Below, piece after piece: positions 24,531-49,815 of a stretch of DNA of 64,000 nt. Both the position numbers and the translations under genes were made by a program. The notes below the pieces were generated by a model, which was given only the letters and a program-made list of their open reading frames with translations, did no database searches and was not told where the DNA came from. The stretch is from NCBI GenBank assembly GCA_018806985.1, contig JADANN010000391.1, positions 62,001 through 126,000 on the forward strand. Direction: 5' to 3'. Numbering within the stretch: position 1 is the first letter of the stretch; each line of letters begins with the position of its first letter. This DNA comes from Angiostrongylus vasorum. Lineage: Eukaryota > Nematoda > Chromadorea > Rhabditida > Metastrongylidae.

Positions 24531-25131
24531 CAGCCCTAGCAGCATCCTAGCACGGCTATCTCAGAACTCTCAAAAGGATCGACTCGACCAGCAAATATTC
24601 CTAAGGAACAGGACAGACCTCAAGCAACACGCGATCAAAGACCATCGTGAACGGTGGATGCGACGAAACAAAACAAAGGCAAAGAGTGCTGGGATCTTTC
24701 CGCTCGACAGATGTGTAGGCCGGTCGTGTAAAATAAAAGTAAGAAAATAAATGAAATATGTAGGTCGCACATCCGAATTCGACTGCCAGCATAGAAATAT
24801 ACTAACCTTAAATATACGTATCTTAAGTTTCCAGCATATTTCGACCATACTGTGTCGTACAGGAACAAAGAATGAAAGTCACTCGGCGATACAAAGCCAT
24901 GTTCAATTCTGATATCGAAAGATAGCACCACAATCTAGCGCTTATACATGATATCATTCGAATTGGGCAAACATGTTAGGAGATCCCCCTCATACCTCTA
25001 CCGTAACAACGACATGTCTCAACTTGTGAGAGAAGTGGTTTTTTGTGGGGGAATAATGAACAGACAGACCCAGTTAGACTTCTGTCCTCATGATTTTAGC
25101 GATTTATTATAACATCCTACCATATTAACAG
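24531..25131. other. AT-rich stretch, nothing recognised
   Basis: The minus-strand open frames at 24570-24931 overlap each other in different frames and show no family features. No repeat member seen. Confidence 0.3.
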
Positions 25132-25408
25132 GGGCGCGTGTAGCTCATTGGTCGGGGACGCAGTGCAATACTCATGGGATCGACCCCCGCACCCAAGGCT
25201 CACAAAGCCCTCCATCCCTCCGGGGTCGGCAAATTGGTACCAGACTTGTCTGAGAGGATAGCAGCACTGCTTCGACACAGCGCTAGGCCACCGCGAGTCA
25301 TTGTAAAGTCCAGATATGCTTTCACTCTCCAGTGATGCCTAATGAAGTCTAATGCATGGCGCATACCTCAGGCATTGATCAACGGCCGGAGCTTCATACT
25401 TTATCGTT
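25132..25408 (+). mobile_element. SINE-A, full length
   Basis: Head ggggcgcgtgtagctcattgg with box B ggatcgacccccgcaccc, then the full body through aatgcatggcgcatacctca and gcttcatactttatcg. Its head gtagctcattgg is closer to an ordinary tRNA D-arm than other copies. Confidence 0.8.
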
Positions 25409-26634
25409 TAACCATATGAACACGATTGTACTATGCTGGATTATTAGTAAATCAATACCAAAACAGTACAGTACACTACGGAGACAAAGCTGACGTAGAA
25501 GAAATTCAAATTAAGTGAGGTGTGATATTCACTGATTAATCAGAACTAGTACAAGTAATCGATAATAGAGATGTGAACCAGATATGAAAGATACAGTACT
25601 CCCTAGGTAAAGAGCTATGGACCAGGACTTCAGTGCTTTTTATTACTACAGAACATATCATAGCATGACATATTACCATCAACATTACAGCACATACAAC
25701 TATACGCTCAAACAACTACATGTTTTTTCCTTTCCAATATGGAATATATATATGTATATATATATATATGTATATGTATAGTGATTTCTACAAAACATTT
25801 GAATACAATAAGTCTCGTTTAAAAAAAAAGAGAAGAACGTTAAGATTCATACAATAATCAGTGAGCACCAACACATTCGGTGATGACAAATAATAAAACA
25901 ACGATACTTATAAAAAAAAAGATGGAACGATGAAGACATGAACAAACTGCTGGACACATATGGATCGATTGTGATGAATAGTGAGCACGAAAACAGCTGA
26001 GAACAGGACAGAAGCCTTCCAAAAGGAGTTTAAGAGGATTCTATGGAAGGAAAAAAAATGAAATACAAGCATAACAATACAACAATACCCGAAAGTATCC
26101 CACAAATTTCGGGTGTTGCCTGGATAAATATGCTGTCGTTAACTATGTGCATACATAGGAATGATATAACCCTCAAATCGTGTTATATCTCCATAAGGAA
26201 ACTTTCTTAAAAATTAACTTAACTTAAAACGAAACTACCAAATGCATAAGTTCATATCATGAGAAACTTCCTTCACACGACAACAGCAGTCCTTTCAGAT
26301 CATATATTCAGCAAAGAAGAAAAGACTTTGGCAACCACCAGCTCCAACTAGATTAACGGTAGTTACCAAATGAATACAGCAATCAAGAAGCACTGCTACA
26401 GCTCATATTAATGCATGAAGAAGAAGAAGAACAGGCAATAACTATGGAAGTGGAATGATACAAAAATTTGTACACGAGGTCCGAAAAACTGCTCTGAAGT
26501 ACGAGCGGTTGGAGTGTTCATCATGTTACTTTCTTTAACGCTTCACAAAACTAAAAATAAGAGTAGCGATATTAAATACATTAAGTAGCGATTTCATGTT
26601 GAACTGTCGATAAAACTAAAACAGCCAACAGAGA
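25409..26634. other. Spacer downstream of the poly(A) polymerase gene
   Basis: AT-rich. A short (TA)n/(TATG)n run lies at about 25745-25785. The 3' untranslated region of the poly(A) polymerase gene should lie at the right-hand edge. No further gene is seen. Confidence 0.4.
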
Positions 26635-39075
<12,441 letters not shown>

Positions 39076-39338
39076 CCCTGTAAATTCCAACTGAACCCTA
39101 TGGTCCAGAAAAACCTTCGGTAATCAAAGAAACAACTATTCACTAGCATTCACAACGGAGCAAAATATAGGCGACCATCCTCTTCTTGAGCGTTGAAAAC
39201 GATTAAACCCTTTATTACCGAAACTATACGACAGAAAACAACAGAAGATTTTTAAATAGCGAAGTACCATACGAAAACAAGCAAATATTAGAAGAGAAAC
39301 AAGGTATGGACCACCCTGGACAACAAAATCAACACGGT

Positions 39339-39367
39339 ACGTCACTGTGACGTTGCTAGGCAGCAAC
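39339..39367. promoter_or_regulatory. Two adjacent palindromes upstream of poly(A) polymerase
   Basis: ACGTCACTGTGACGT (39339-39353) is a 7+1+7 palindrome with CRE-like TGACGT half sites. It overlaps GTTGCTAGGCAGCAAC (39352-39367), an inverted pair GTTGCT/AGCAAC resembling an RFX-type X-box with a longer spacer. They lie about 265-290 bases before the predicted ATG. Function is inferred only. Confidence 0.35.
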
Positions 39368-39474
39368 GATCGCAGCATGTAACAAGAAAGGAACATTTCT
39401 GGATTCGTACTTCCTCTATGAAGTCAAAACCAACAACAAAAACTAAGAAATAAGAATACAGAGAAAAAGACCCC

Positions 39475-39505
39475 GCATTCGGTGGCCGCAAAAAACACCG
39501 AATGC
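39475..39505. other. Perfect 10-bp stem-loop
   Basis: GCATTCGGTG (39475-39484) pairs with CACCGAATGC (39496-39505) across an 11-base A-rich loop. It is upstream of the poly(A) polymerase start; no known family is recognised. Confidence 0.5.
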
Positions 39506-39509
39506 AAAG

Positions 39510-40190
39510 GACCGGGATGACGGGACGACCAGATTTTCAGTGAACGCACACAAGTACTGCAACAGGCACTAACCACGATGCCACTAACAGTAGGTTAATC
39601 ATATTTCTCATGGATATAGTCCTTGCAGGAGAAGTGAAATCCACCGTAACTGATAAGCTCGATCGTAATCACGAACGAAGCACACTAATTTACGACTAGA
39701 TTGAAGGACTTCGGAGACCTGTGTGGTGTTGTACTTAGATCGCTTAAGCTTCGTTAGAGATGTTACGAAGAAGTTTACTTTTCACATTTGTTTTGTCCAC
39801 TTTGTTCCTTGACTTCGTTTAGTTATTTGTTGTTCGAGGCCTAGCTATAGGTTTCTGTAAAGTTTTGTAATTTGGTCTACTGAGGTTTTATTTAGCTACA
39901 ATTAATTCGCTTAACTGTAGTGAAATAGCACCGACGCTGATCGGATAAGTGGAAGAATAGCTACTGGTTGCACTCGACATGTTTTTTCTGAATGCCACAC
40001 CCTTGGTTCTTTGACCAATTATCGGGAATCCTGGAAAGAAATCTTTGGCCAACCTGTGAGATAACATTCAAATGGAAGTCATTCTTGGGTTCGCCTTCAG
40101 CTTTATCCAGTCGTTTTTAAGGCTTTCTCGTCCACTCAGGTTCTATTCTTTCGCGTTTGTTGGTAGTTTTGATATGTCCCTTATCCACCT
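39510..40190. other. Intergenic stretch, nothing recognised
   Basis: Upstream of poly(A) polymerase. No exon or repeat family could be supported here. Confidence 0.3.
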
Positions 40191-40192
40191 GT

Positions 40193-40478
40193 AAACACGT
40201 TTAGCGCAGTGGTCAGAGGCGCCCTGCAATACACATGGGGTCGATCCCGCGCCTCAGGCTCCCCAAACCCTCCACCCCTCCGGGGTCAGCAAATTGCTGC
40301 CAGACTTGTTTGGGATGATAGCAGCACTGGCTCGATACATCAACAGGATACCATAAGTCATTGTTACAGGGCAGATGTGCATTCGATCACCTGCAAGTGC
40401 TTAGTGAAGTCGAATGCGTTGCTCATCGCTCAGGGACTGATCGACGCCAAGAGCTCTATCCTTTTATGCTTTATCCCA
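40193..40478 (+). mobile_element. SINE-A, full length
   Basis: Head acgtttagcgcagtggtcag with gggtcgatcccgcgcc, then cctccggggtcagcaaattg, gtgaagtcgaatgcgttgct and gctctatccttttatgcttt. Confidence 0.8.
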
Positions 40479-40479
40479 T

Positions 40480-40710
40480 TGTCACTTGTTGTGCGGATCA
40501 CGGTACTTCTTTCGCTCGATAGTATCGATCATTCACGAAGATATCCGGATTTACGTTTCAGTTCCGGTGCTGCTTGAGGATTTATCTCTTCAAAAATGTT
40601 GAGTGGGTAGATTGTTTTTCGAATCTTGCGGTAGTTGTGCTAGGGCTTTCCCAGGTCTTTACCACAGGCATTCGCAGCCCCTTGAGATCCGAATAGGGCT
40701 TTTCTCAGAA
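40480..40710 (-). mobile_element. SINE-B body fragment
   Basis: gtgcggatcacggtacttct, cattcacgaagat, gtgctgcttgaggattt and aaaaatgttgagtgggtag follow the same order as the SINE-B bodies at 31820-31990 and 47650-47830. The tRNA-like head is missing. Confidence 0.55.
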
Positions 40711-41346
40711 AAGTAGCATTAGTTTGCTCCAGAACTTGCGTATGCAGTTGTGGGTCGACCTTGCTGGAACACCTCGCAGTATTTACGTTGTTTTTGGGCA
40801 ATGAGCTGGCGGCAAGCAATGTAAGTTTGTTTCTTTTAAAGTGCTTTCGTAGAAATGCGATCCTTAAAGATAAGGAGGATTGATGCCGCCTACTCTACAC
40901 TGCTATAGACCGCTTGAAGATATTCACCGAGGTAAATTCTCACACAGCAGTTCGAAGGCTTGTGGAAGGACTAGTGTATGTAAAGCAAGAGCCTAGAACA
41001 AAACCAAATTAGAGAGTCAGGAAAAAACGCACGAACGGATGCCGAGTCGGTTGACTAAGAACAAAAGAGATCGTATGTATCAGACATGTTCTGCGACTTC
41101 TCTACAAAAAGAGGAACAAACCGTTTCTTGAGCATTTTGTAATATGCGGAAGAGCCCTTTACGAGACGATGTTCTGTGCAGTCACTGGAGAAATATAAAA
41201 CTCCGAAATACAGCCATAAGCAAGGTCTCCAAAGCAGGATGTCGGAGAGCTCTTGAGAAGAAGTGCAAACTGCGTCAAGGCTGATCAGTCGAGACGACAG
41301 TCTCTATTTCAGAACAACATTTGGCAACAACAGTTCATGTAGAAAT
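40711..41346. other. Intergenic stretch, nothing recognised
   Basis: No supported exon or repeat. Confidence 0.3.
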
Positions 41347-41603
41347 GCGGATGTAACGCAGTGGTTAGTCGTGCCGTGCAGTACACACTGTATTGGTCGA
41401 TGGTTCGCTCCTCCATCCCTGCTCACCAAGTCTCCCATACCTCCGACGTCGGCAAGTTGGTGACAAACTGTCTAGGGAGGATAAGAACACTGACTTCTAA
41501 ATCGGCAGATCACTGGAAGTCATCGTTTAGGCCAGTCATTTATTTATTCACTTCTTCGGCGCTTCATGAAGTCGAATGCATGACATAGCGAAGCTCTGCG
41601 TTA
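41347..41603 (+). mobile_element. SINE-A, diverged
   Basis: Head gcggatgtaacgcagtggtt, then cctgctcaccaagtctccc, gtcggcaagttggtgacaaa and catgaagtcgaatgcatgac. The box B region has drifted. Confidence 0.65.
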
Positions 41604-42540
41604 TCATCTGTACCAGTAAGACCTCGCCAATCGATTACCACACTAGAGCACCTCGGTAACCATTCCTATGGAAAAGTATTAAGAGCCAAGGTTTCATTGA
41701 AAAGGCTTTAGAGAGGTGGCATGGACCTCAAAGGCCAACAATTTTATCATGAATGAATAGGTGACCCTACAACTTCACACGGTGAAATGGGTATGCTTGG
41801 GAAGTATATGGAGAAAGGCCGGAGAAAAATCAAATAATGTTTGTGTTTGCTGTCGAAATATATGCGGGTCTTACTCTGGACCTCGATTCGACTAAAACCT
41901 GTGGTGATTCCATAGGAAACGATCATCGATGAAGGGATTCCTAATCCCGGAGGACTCGTTAGAAATGTACTGATGACATTCAGTTAACATCCTTACGAAG
42001 GACTTTAAGGGAAACTTAAATTGTTTGAGGGAATGTAAGGCATCTGCATTTATCGATGTATCTGGAGAAATCATCTACAGAATTCCCAGGTGTCATTTTG
42101 TCTACAGTGCTGACCTTTCATTCGCTGAATACCCCATTTGGTATTTAAGTGCTCACCAGAATTCTTAATATTCTATCGGCTTTAACAGCTCAACATTAGA
42201 GAGAAACAGCTGGCCAACTTTTCCTACACGAAACTCTGGTAGGGATCATGATCAACGGAAGAAGGTGATGTGTACTCCATTAAAATATTCGTATTCATAA
42301 GTGGTGTTTCATGGAAGTTACCCACTTCATCGGATACGATTTATGGGTCCAACGTCTTTGTATAAGTTCTTGTTGTGAGATTTCGGTAGGTCTTTTTGTT
42401 AACGATGTTCTAATTTACATATCTTTTTTATACCAAGTTTACTCTCTGATATTTGGTGCAGAATGTTGTTGCCATCTACTGTCTGTTTGGTAACGTGTTG
42501 TCCACTGATGCGACAATGGTACAAGTAATTCTCAAGACCG
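41604..42540. other. Intergenic stretch, nothing recognised
   Basis: No splice-bounded exon or repeat member is supported. Confidence 0.3.
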
Positions 42541-42544
42541 ACTC

Positions 42545-43105
42545 TCTACTAACCTCGGCCTCGATGGAGTAATTCTCTCTATTCTTGTTGAGCAAAGACA
42601 AGACGTTACTTTATTTGGTAAAGCTGACGTTTCAGCAGTCTCGCCTTCACACAAGTGGAAAGATGAAAATCTGAATGGTAATCAAATGATCAACAGCTTC
42701 TCGAAAAACTCACCGTTTCTTAACGCGTCTTTCACTGAGGAGGAACAGCTGATGAGAGTCGCAAACGGCCGATGAGTGCACTACCCCACATCATTTGGAC
42801 TAAGACGATCTCTTGTGTCAGTGGCAAAGAGCTGAGGTGGGCTGGGGCACTCATGAATCATATGCGGCTCTAATCATCTTTGTTCTTCGTCAGTGGAAGG
42901 CACATGAAAAAAATAAGAAGAAGTTGTTGGTGTGTTTGCCGTTTAGATTTCCATCTTTCTGATTGCGTTATTGAACCGTTCGGTGTAGTAAGTTGCATAT
43001 TAATATACTCTTCCACGCTCTGAAGAAGGCGAAATCCGATGAACCGTCAGCTTTACTGTAATGAAGGATGACGTAACACCTCGTGTTTGCTCAACAAGAA
43101 CATAG
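42545..43105. mobile_element. Decayed PLE copy with inverted ends
   Basis: The left side reads ctactaacctcggcctcgat, ttcttgttgagcaaa and aaagctgacgtttcagcagt (reversed terminal repeat). The interior has atcaacagcttctcgaaaaa, as in the PLEs at 4140 and 11140. The right side reads cacgctctgaagaaggcgaa, gaaccgtcagctttactgta and gctcaacaagaaca in the opposite sense. No endonuclease frame remains and no clear target-site duplication was found. Confidence 0.65.
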
Positions 43106-43325
43106 GGATGTTAGAAGTCTTCATGCATACTACTTTGTTCGGTCAATCGTTGTCTTTTTCAGAGCTTTCCACTTAGTTGAAATGATCCGTATTCATCTCT
43201 GTTAGAGTTAGCTTATCTTTTCCATTTCACACCAATTACATTTTGTCGGGCATCTCTGACACATCATTTTTCAGAAGTTTCTGCCAACTGCATTGCGCAT
43301 AACAACATACGACTGATTTTTCGGA

Positions 43326-46300
43326 ATGTCTGAACCTAAAAATGAGAAGGAATTGATTCATGTGCCAAGGCAACATCTCCAGAACCTTAGCCTATCTACG
43401 GAAGATCCTAGGTATTCGCTTAAATCATTAATCCCACTTTTTTTCGGCGTAAATTAAATCAAACTACTGGCTTTAGAAATACTGGCGTATCTCCATGGTT
43501 CAGGGAATCTCTTGATAAATTGCACTCAGCTATGGTAATCTTCGTAATTTCTATAATAACATACTTAACGTATACGACGATGCTTCACACCTATGATTTT
43601 TTTTCATTGATATATCAGCTTTTTTTTTAGTTCGTTATTTTTTATTATGTTTTCTCGTAGTGTATCACCTGTCTTCCTGTTGACAGTCGAGTAACTCGAG
43701 CGGGCCACCAAATCATCTATCTTTCCCTTTCGCATGCAAATGTAGCCCATTGGTTATGCTCGGGTGCAAGTAAATCATTTATTTTCCCTTGTCGCGTGGA
43801 AGAGCAGCCCAGTGGGTTCTGCTCGCTCTAGGGGACTCGTTGAACTTCATATCTTTCTTCTCGGGCTTTCGTGAAAAACTCTGACCGTCGGGTCGGTGGT
43901 CTTCCAGCAGTACATTTGACATCCCGATGAATCCAGTCACTAACAGCTCTTGTCCATCGGTTGTCATTCATACGCATTGCGTGTCCGGCCCACCTTATCT
44001 TCAACTGTTTGGCGTACAGAATGGCATCTTTGATTTTTTGATCGTTGACGCAAGTCGGAGCTTCAGATCCCTTCTTTTATTTATGTCACACGGGATACTC
44101 CTAGCATCGTCCTTCCGTCTGTGCGTTCAATAATGATGAGTGATCTTTCATCCTGCTTATGTAGCGAGCAGGTTTCTGACGCACACGTTAAGGCAGCAAG
44201 TATACCTTTGAGTCGAAAAGGTCGGCACAGAGTCGGATGTTCTTTGTTGTCATTACCACATCGTCGATACTCTTGAGGAATCCCCAAGCCGCTCGCTTCC
44301 TTCTGCTCAACTCTGGAGCTTAGCCATTCATCGTGTTGATTTTCCGACCTAGATAGACGTAACTGGAGCATTCGGAGATATTCTTTCCGTTGAGCGTGAA
44401 TGGGGCATACGAAACCAATCCGTTCCTCATGAGCATCGTTTTTGTGAGATTTAGTCGAAGACCAATCTTTCCACAGCGTTTATCAAACCGGCAAGCATAC
44501 GTTCCACTTGGCTAACGTTCGGTGTTATAAGGACGATGTCAGCACCAAAGCGAAGGTGGTGTAATTGCCGACCATCGATTTTCACCCCGTGTTATTCCAT
44601 TCCGATGTTTACATGATGTTCTGGAAGGTGGCGGTAAATAATTTCGACGAGATGGTATCTCCTTTCCTAACTTCTCTTTTGACGTCAATGTTAATATCGT
44701 TGTGGAATGATACCTTGCTTGTGGAATCTTTATATAGCTCAAGAAGAATCTTTACATACTGAGTAGGGACTTCCTGACTATCAAAGGCTTCCATGACTGC
44801 TTCTATCTCAACTGAATCAAATGCCTTCTTTAAAACGACGAAATTGAGACAAAGCGGTCATTTATACTCTCGCCATGCTTTAGTGAGCCTTGTTATCGTG
44901 TATATGTGGTCCATCATACTAAATCCTTTTGGAAACCCTGCACGGCTGTCTTTCGTCCAGTGTTCTCTCCATCCTGTTAAGGATGACTCGAGTGAAAAGT
45001 TTGTAGACTACAGACAACAAGCATATTGGGTGATAGTTGCCGATGTCGTGGAGGTCACCATTCTCGAACAACTGCACGGTCTTGCTGGTCTTCCAGTGAG
45101 TAGGGACCTTGAATTCAAACAGATAACGGTGTGAAGACCCGAGCCAGTGTGTTTACGAAAACGGCCGGAGGGTGCTTCAGGTGTTTAGACCTTATCTTTT
45201 CCGAACCTGGTGCTGTTCAACTTTTTCACCGACGAGGTAGGATGCCGGATTTCAGAACGGATTTCAGAAGGGAAGACCGGTGGTACGACATATCCGTCCT
45301 CCTCTGTCTCTTATAAAGGCAGCAGATCGTGGCTATTGAAGAGATCTGAGTAGCAGTCGTGAATGGTTTTCTCCATTGCCTTTCTGGACGCTGTTACTGT
45401 TCCGTCTGGCCGTCGGAGTGCAATCGTCTTGGTCTTGTAAATGGCAAAGCTTCGGTGGGCTTTGCCAATGCTTTTCCCAGCCTCTGCAGTTTCAACCGTA
45501 ACTGCTGCTGCTCTCTGTTTAAAATCTTTTATCGCTTGTCTGCATCGTTTTGCAAGTTCGGACGTGAGTTGGCGGTTGTCTGCAGCTCGTGCGATTCCAC
45601 GCTGACATATCAGCTCGAGTGTGTGTGGAGACAGACGTATCATGGTGACTTTCGAACTCTTAGCTTTCATAGCGTTAACGTGAAGATGTTGAATGAGCCG
45701 ATCGTATTCTTCGTCGATGTTATCGACAACGGCATCTACTCAACACCCGACTAATGAATTGAATAAGTCTCAGTTGGTGGTGGTTTTGGGACTTCGTTTT
45801 TTGAATTTAGCGACTTTTTTTCGTTTTCGCGAGAAGTGGAGTCTTGCACGAAGGAGTCGATGGTCTCGTCCCATGTAGAATTTTGGGACAACAGCGACAT
45901 CGGTTAGGCAAAACCTATTTACTATGATGTGGTCTATTTCGTTATGGTACTCTCTATTGGTACACTTCCATGTCCAGTGCTGAGGACGGGGCTTCTGGAA
46001 TTGCGAATTACTATGAATATTCTTGATCGTCACGATAAACTCAATCACTCAGCCTACTCGTTACATTCTAATTCGTCCGTCACAATGTCACGTTCTTCGG
46101 ACGTTCTCGTTGGTCCAATATTAACGTTAAAATCTCAAATGATAACTTTGAAGAATTTATGGTCTTCTTTGTAGAACTTCTCCAAGTCTATATAGAAAGT
46201 TTCTACTTCTTGTTCGTAATAGCTTGACGTTGCTGCGAGGAACAGTTCTTCGCTGGTATCATACACGGTGGTGAATGGGTGGCGTCGATTCGTCTCTGCC

Positions 46301-49300
46301 TGTTTTTAGCAGCCTCTCCGTTCTCGTCCTACCCAACGCTGCCAAATCGGGGCTCTTCCAAGTTCTTTGAAATTAGGCCCATGCATTTTACTGTGGTTAG
46401 CTTTTTTGATATCCACGTATAGCTTGCTGAGCTCTGAACGTGAGCCTGGGTACACTCACGGGTAGCTTACCAGTCTCACCCCTCCCATATACATCCTTAT
46501 CACTTGATTGCGGGGTTTTGGCCGAACTGACTCCTATAATACAATCCGCATAAACTAGAACGCACCCACACACGCGTGCATGAATACGCCTCGTAAATAC
46601 AGAAAGTATGTGCCTAATCGGCGCCTTAGAAACATGGAGTCCATTCCCAGGATCCTGCATCTCAGGGAAGCAAAAGTCGCTTTTGGGCGTCAATTAACAA
46701 ACACCCTATCCGCCACTTCTCGAGATCCCTCATATGAGAGAGATCTGTGGTGGTTGGTTTTATTGTTTAAAACATAACTTGGGCCATTTCTATGAAGATT
46801 AGAGATAATGACTTTGTTCAGTCAAATGAAGAACAGATCGTCGAATACGTATTAAAACCTCTTTTGAATGCTCTACACTTTAGGTTAGGCCAAGTCGTTG
46901 TTGTCATCCGGAAAATCTAGTGGACGATGAGAATCCGGGTCAGCCGACTGCTATTTGTCCTGAAGCGTTAGATCAGCAAAATGATGAACTGAAAAGATGG
47001 ATCCCTCCAGAAATTCCCCCCAATAATGAGTCTGTCGTTGATATCAAACATGAGAAGCCGTCTGGAAGGGCATGTTTTGGCTAGATTTTTAAAGTTTCCA
47101 CTCGTGTTCAATAGAATAACTCACTCGATAATTACAGAGTGCTATTTCTGCATGGTGCTGTGTTGTGAAGGTTAGGAGTGATCACATAATATGTTATTCC
47201 CCAGTGCCAGAAATTCACAAAGTTCTTGTCAAGGCCGATTTACTGAAGTGTGTGTTTATTATTACGTCACCATTTTTTTCTTCTGATGCTGCATTGCCTT
47301 GCTTCTCTACGTCTCTGTGATGAACACACGTTTTTATTATAGGCGTGCTTTGCGTTGTGATAAAGAAATGACAATAGTCAAGTTAGGGAACTGGATTAAT
47401 TTAATATGTGAGGTTCGCTGTAAGAGAGAGTATGATGACGTTCGTCCACCACATTTCTCTCATGTGGCCACCCAAATATGCTCAATGCCGCGGCTAAAGC
47501 CTCCAGTGGAACAGTGGAATCAGCGCTTGATCTCCAACCTGCTTCAGGTATGGCGTCCTAGCTTCTTTACATAGAAGTACTGTAACATATTTACTTTTTG
47601 GAACTGAGAGGTATTTTTTTATTGTTTATTGTTTATGCGATCCCTCTTACATCTACTGTGCGGATCCCAGCACTTCTTACGCCAGATTCGATTCCTCGCA
47701 TCAACCATGTACTAAGGTCTTCCAACTTTTACGTGCGACTTCGACTGCTGAATGGCGATTTTCATTTCATCTTGAATCTCATAGAATGTGGGTCAAATCG
47801 ACTCTTACTCGATTTCTTAGATAGTTGGGCTATAGCATTCCCAATTGATTGCACAGTGATTTTTTCCCGAACAAGTCCGGTACCAATTCTCCGACCCCGG
47901 AGGGATAAAAGGCTTGGTGAGCATGGAGCGGGATCGGACCAGCACCGTGCTCATGATGACTAACATCACTACTACTGTGCTATCCGCACTCTGACTAAGG
48001 AAATTAGAGCTCTGAACCAGAGTTTGTTTATGATATGATATAAGTAGAAATAGCTCTCTATTTCTCGGACTACTCAGTTGTTGCTTCTGCAGCTAAATTT
48101 TATCACAAAGTTCACTTTATTTACCAGCCAGAGAGAAAGTTTGGAGAGTGATAAAGTGTTTGCAGATTTTCCTACATTTTGATTTGAGCATACCAAGAAA
48201 CGTTCGACGTGTTTTATCAAATGGTGAAAAATATTTCGAGCTAAACTCTACACATGAAATACCGGTGTTGGTACCAGCTAAGAGACTTGATCATATGGTC
48301 GGTACCAGTTTGACAGCGGAAAAAGTTATAGCGTTTTGGGCCACTCGATTGAAACGCGTTCTCAAATGTGACATGTTCCTTATAGATTCCGAACAGATTG
48401 TTGAGGTAAATTTTACTTTTTAATGAGTGTATATTCACTCCTTCCCCTCACCGTGGTTTACCGCCTCATCGTGCTTCTCCACCGCCTCATCGTGGATCTG
48501 GTTGTTTCTAGGTGACGGTCGTTAAGAGGTGCCATTTCAAGATCAGTTACCTTATAGTAGCAGACTGGTTAAGCACTAATTCTTTCTCTGTACCACAAAA
48601 ACTACGGTGAAAACCTAGAAATGGCCCGACACGACTATTTCGAGACTATACTGAGAAAAACTAATCACTCATCGTACAGAAGCCGCAATACACTGCTCAA
48701 CATGCGCTCCGTCTATAACACTGGACGATGGAACAACCTGTGCATGAATATCAGAAGTTAGGGTGTACATGGCGTCGTCTGAATCTGATTAAAACAACAG
48801 GTCCACGACACACCATTGGAACTGTTTTCTATTATGCTTCTGCAAAGCCAGAAAAGCTTCCTCAGACGTCGATCTCTGCGCCCTTCTTAAGGCCTCAAGT
48901 GATGTAAAATTCCACGTGATCGTTTTTGTTCCTCCTGCACTAAACTGCATTCCGAAGAAAGGTGGTACGGCGAAGTATTACTTTTCAACCTGTGCACTTC
49001 ATTAAAGCGTATTGTGTGCATTGCATGGTGAGCTGGAAAAGTGATGCGCAGCAAAAAGTATTTTTAGAAATTTATTATCAGCTATCAGTTATTGTTGCGT
49101 TAAGGCAGAAACAATTGTGTGGTCGAAAAGGTGGGCACGTTGTCGGTTGTACGTTGTTCTTTTCACTACAATCTTGATGCTTTTGAAAGCTCGCTATTCC
49201 ACTCGCTTCCTTCTGCTCAATTCTGGAGCTAAGTCGTTTATCATGTTGATTTCCCGATCTAGATAGACATAATTGAAGCATTCGGAGATATTAATTCCGC

Positions 49301-49762
49301 TGAGCGTGAATGGGGCATACGTAACCATTCCATTCCCTCATGAATATTATTTTTGTGAGATTTTATCGAAGACCAATTTTTTCCACAGACGTTATCGAAG
49401 TCGGTAAGCATTCATTGCGCGTGGTTAATGTTTGGTGTTATAAAGACGATGTCATCAGCAAGGCGAAGATGATGTAACTGCCGACCATCGATTTTCATTC
49501 CCATGTTATCCTATTCCAGTGTTCGCATGATGTTTTTGAAGGTGGCGGTAAATAATTTCGGCGAGATGGTATCGCCTTGCATAACCCATCTTTTGACGTC
49601 GATGTTGATATCGCTTTAAAAATGATGATATCTTGGTTGTGAAGTCTTTGTATAGCTCACTAAGAATTTTTTATATAATGAGTAGGGGAGTCCCTGACTA
49701 TCAAGGGTTTCCATGACTGCTTCTAGCTTAATTGAGTCAAACGCCTTCTTTAAATCGATGAA

Positions 49763-49815
<53 letters not shown>

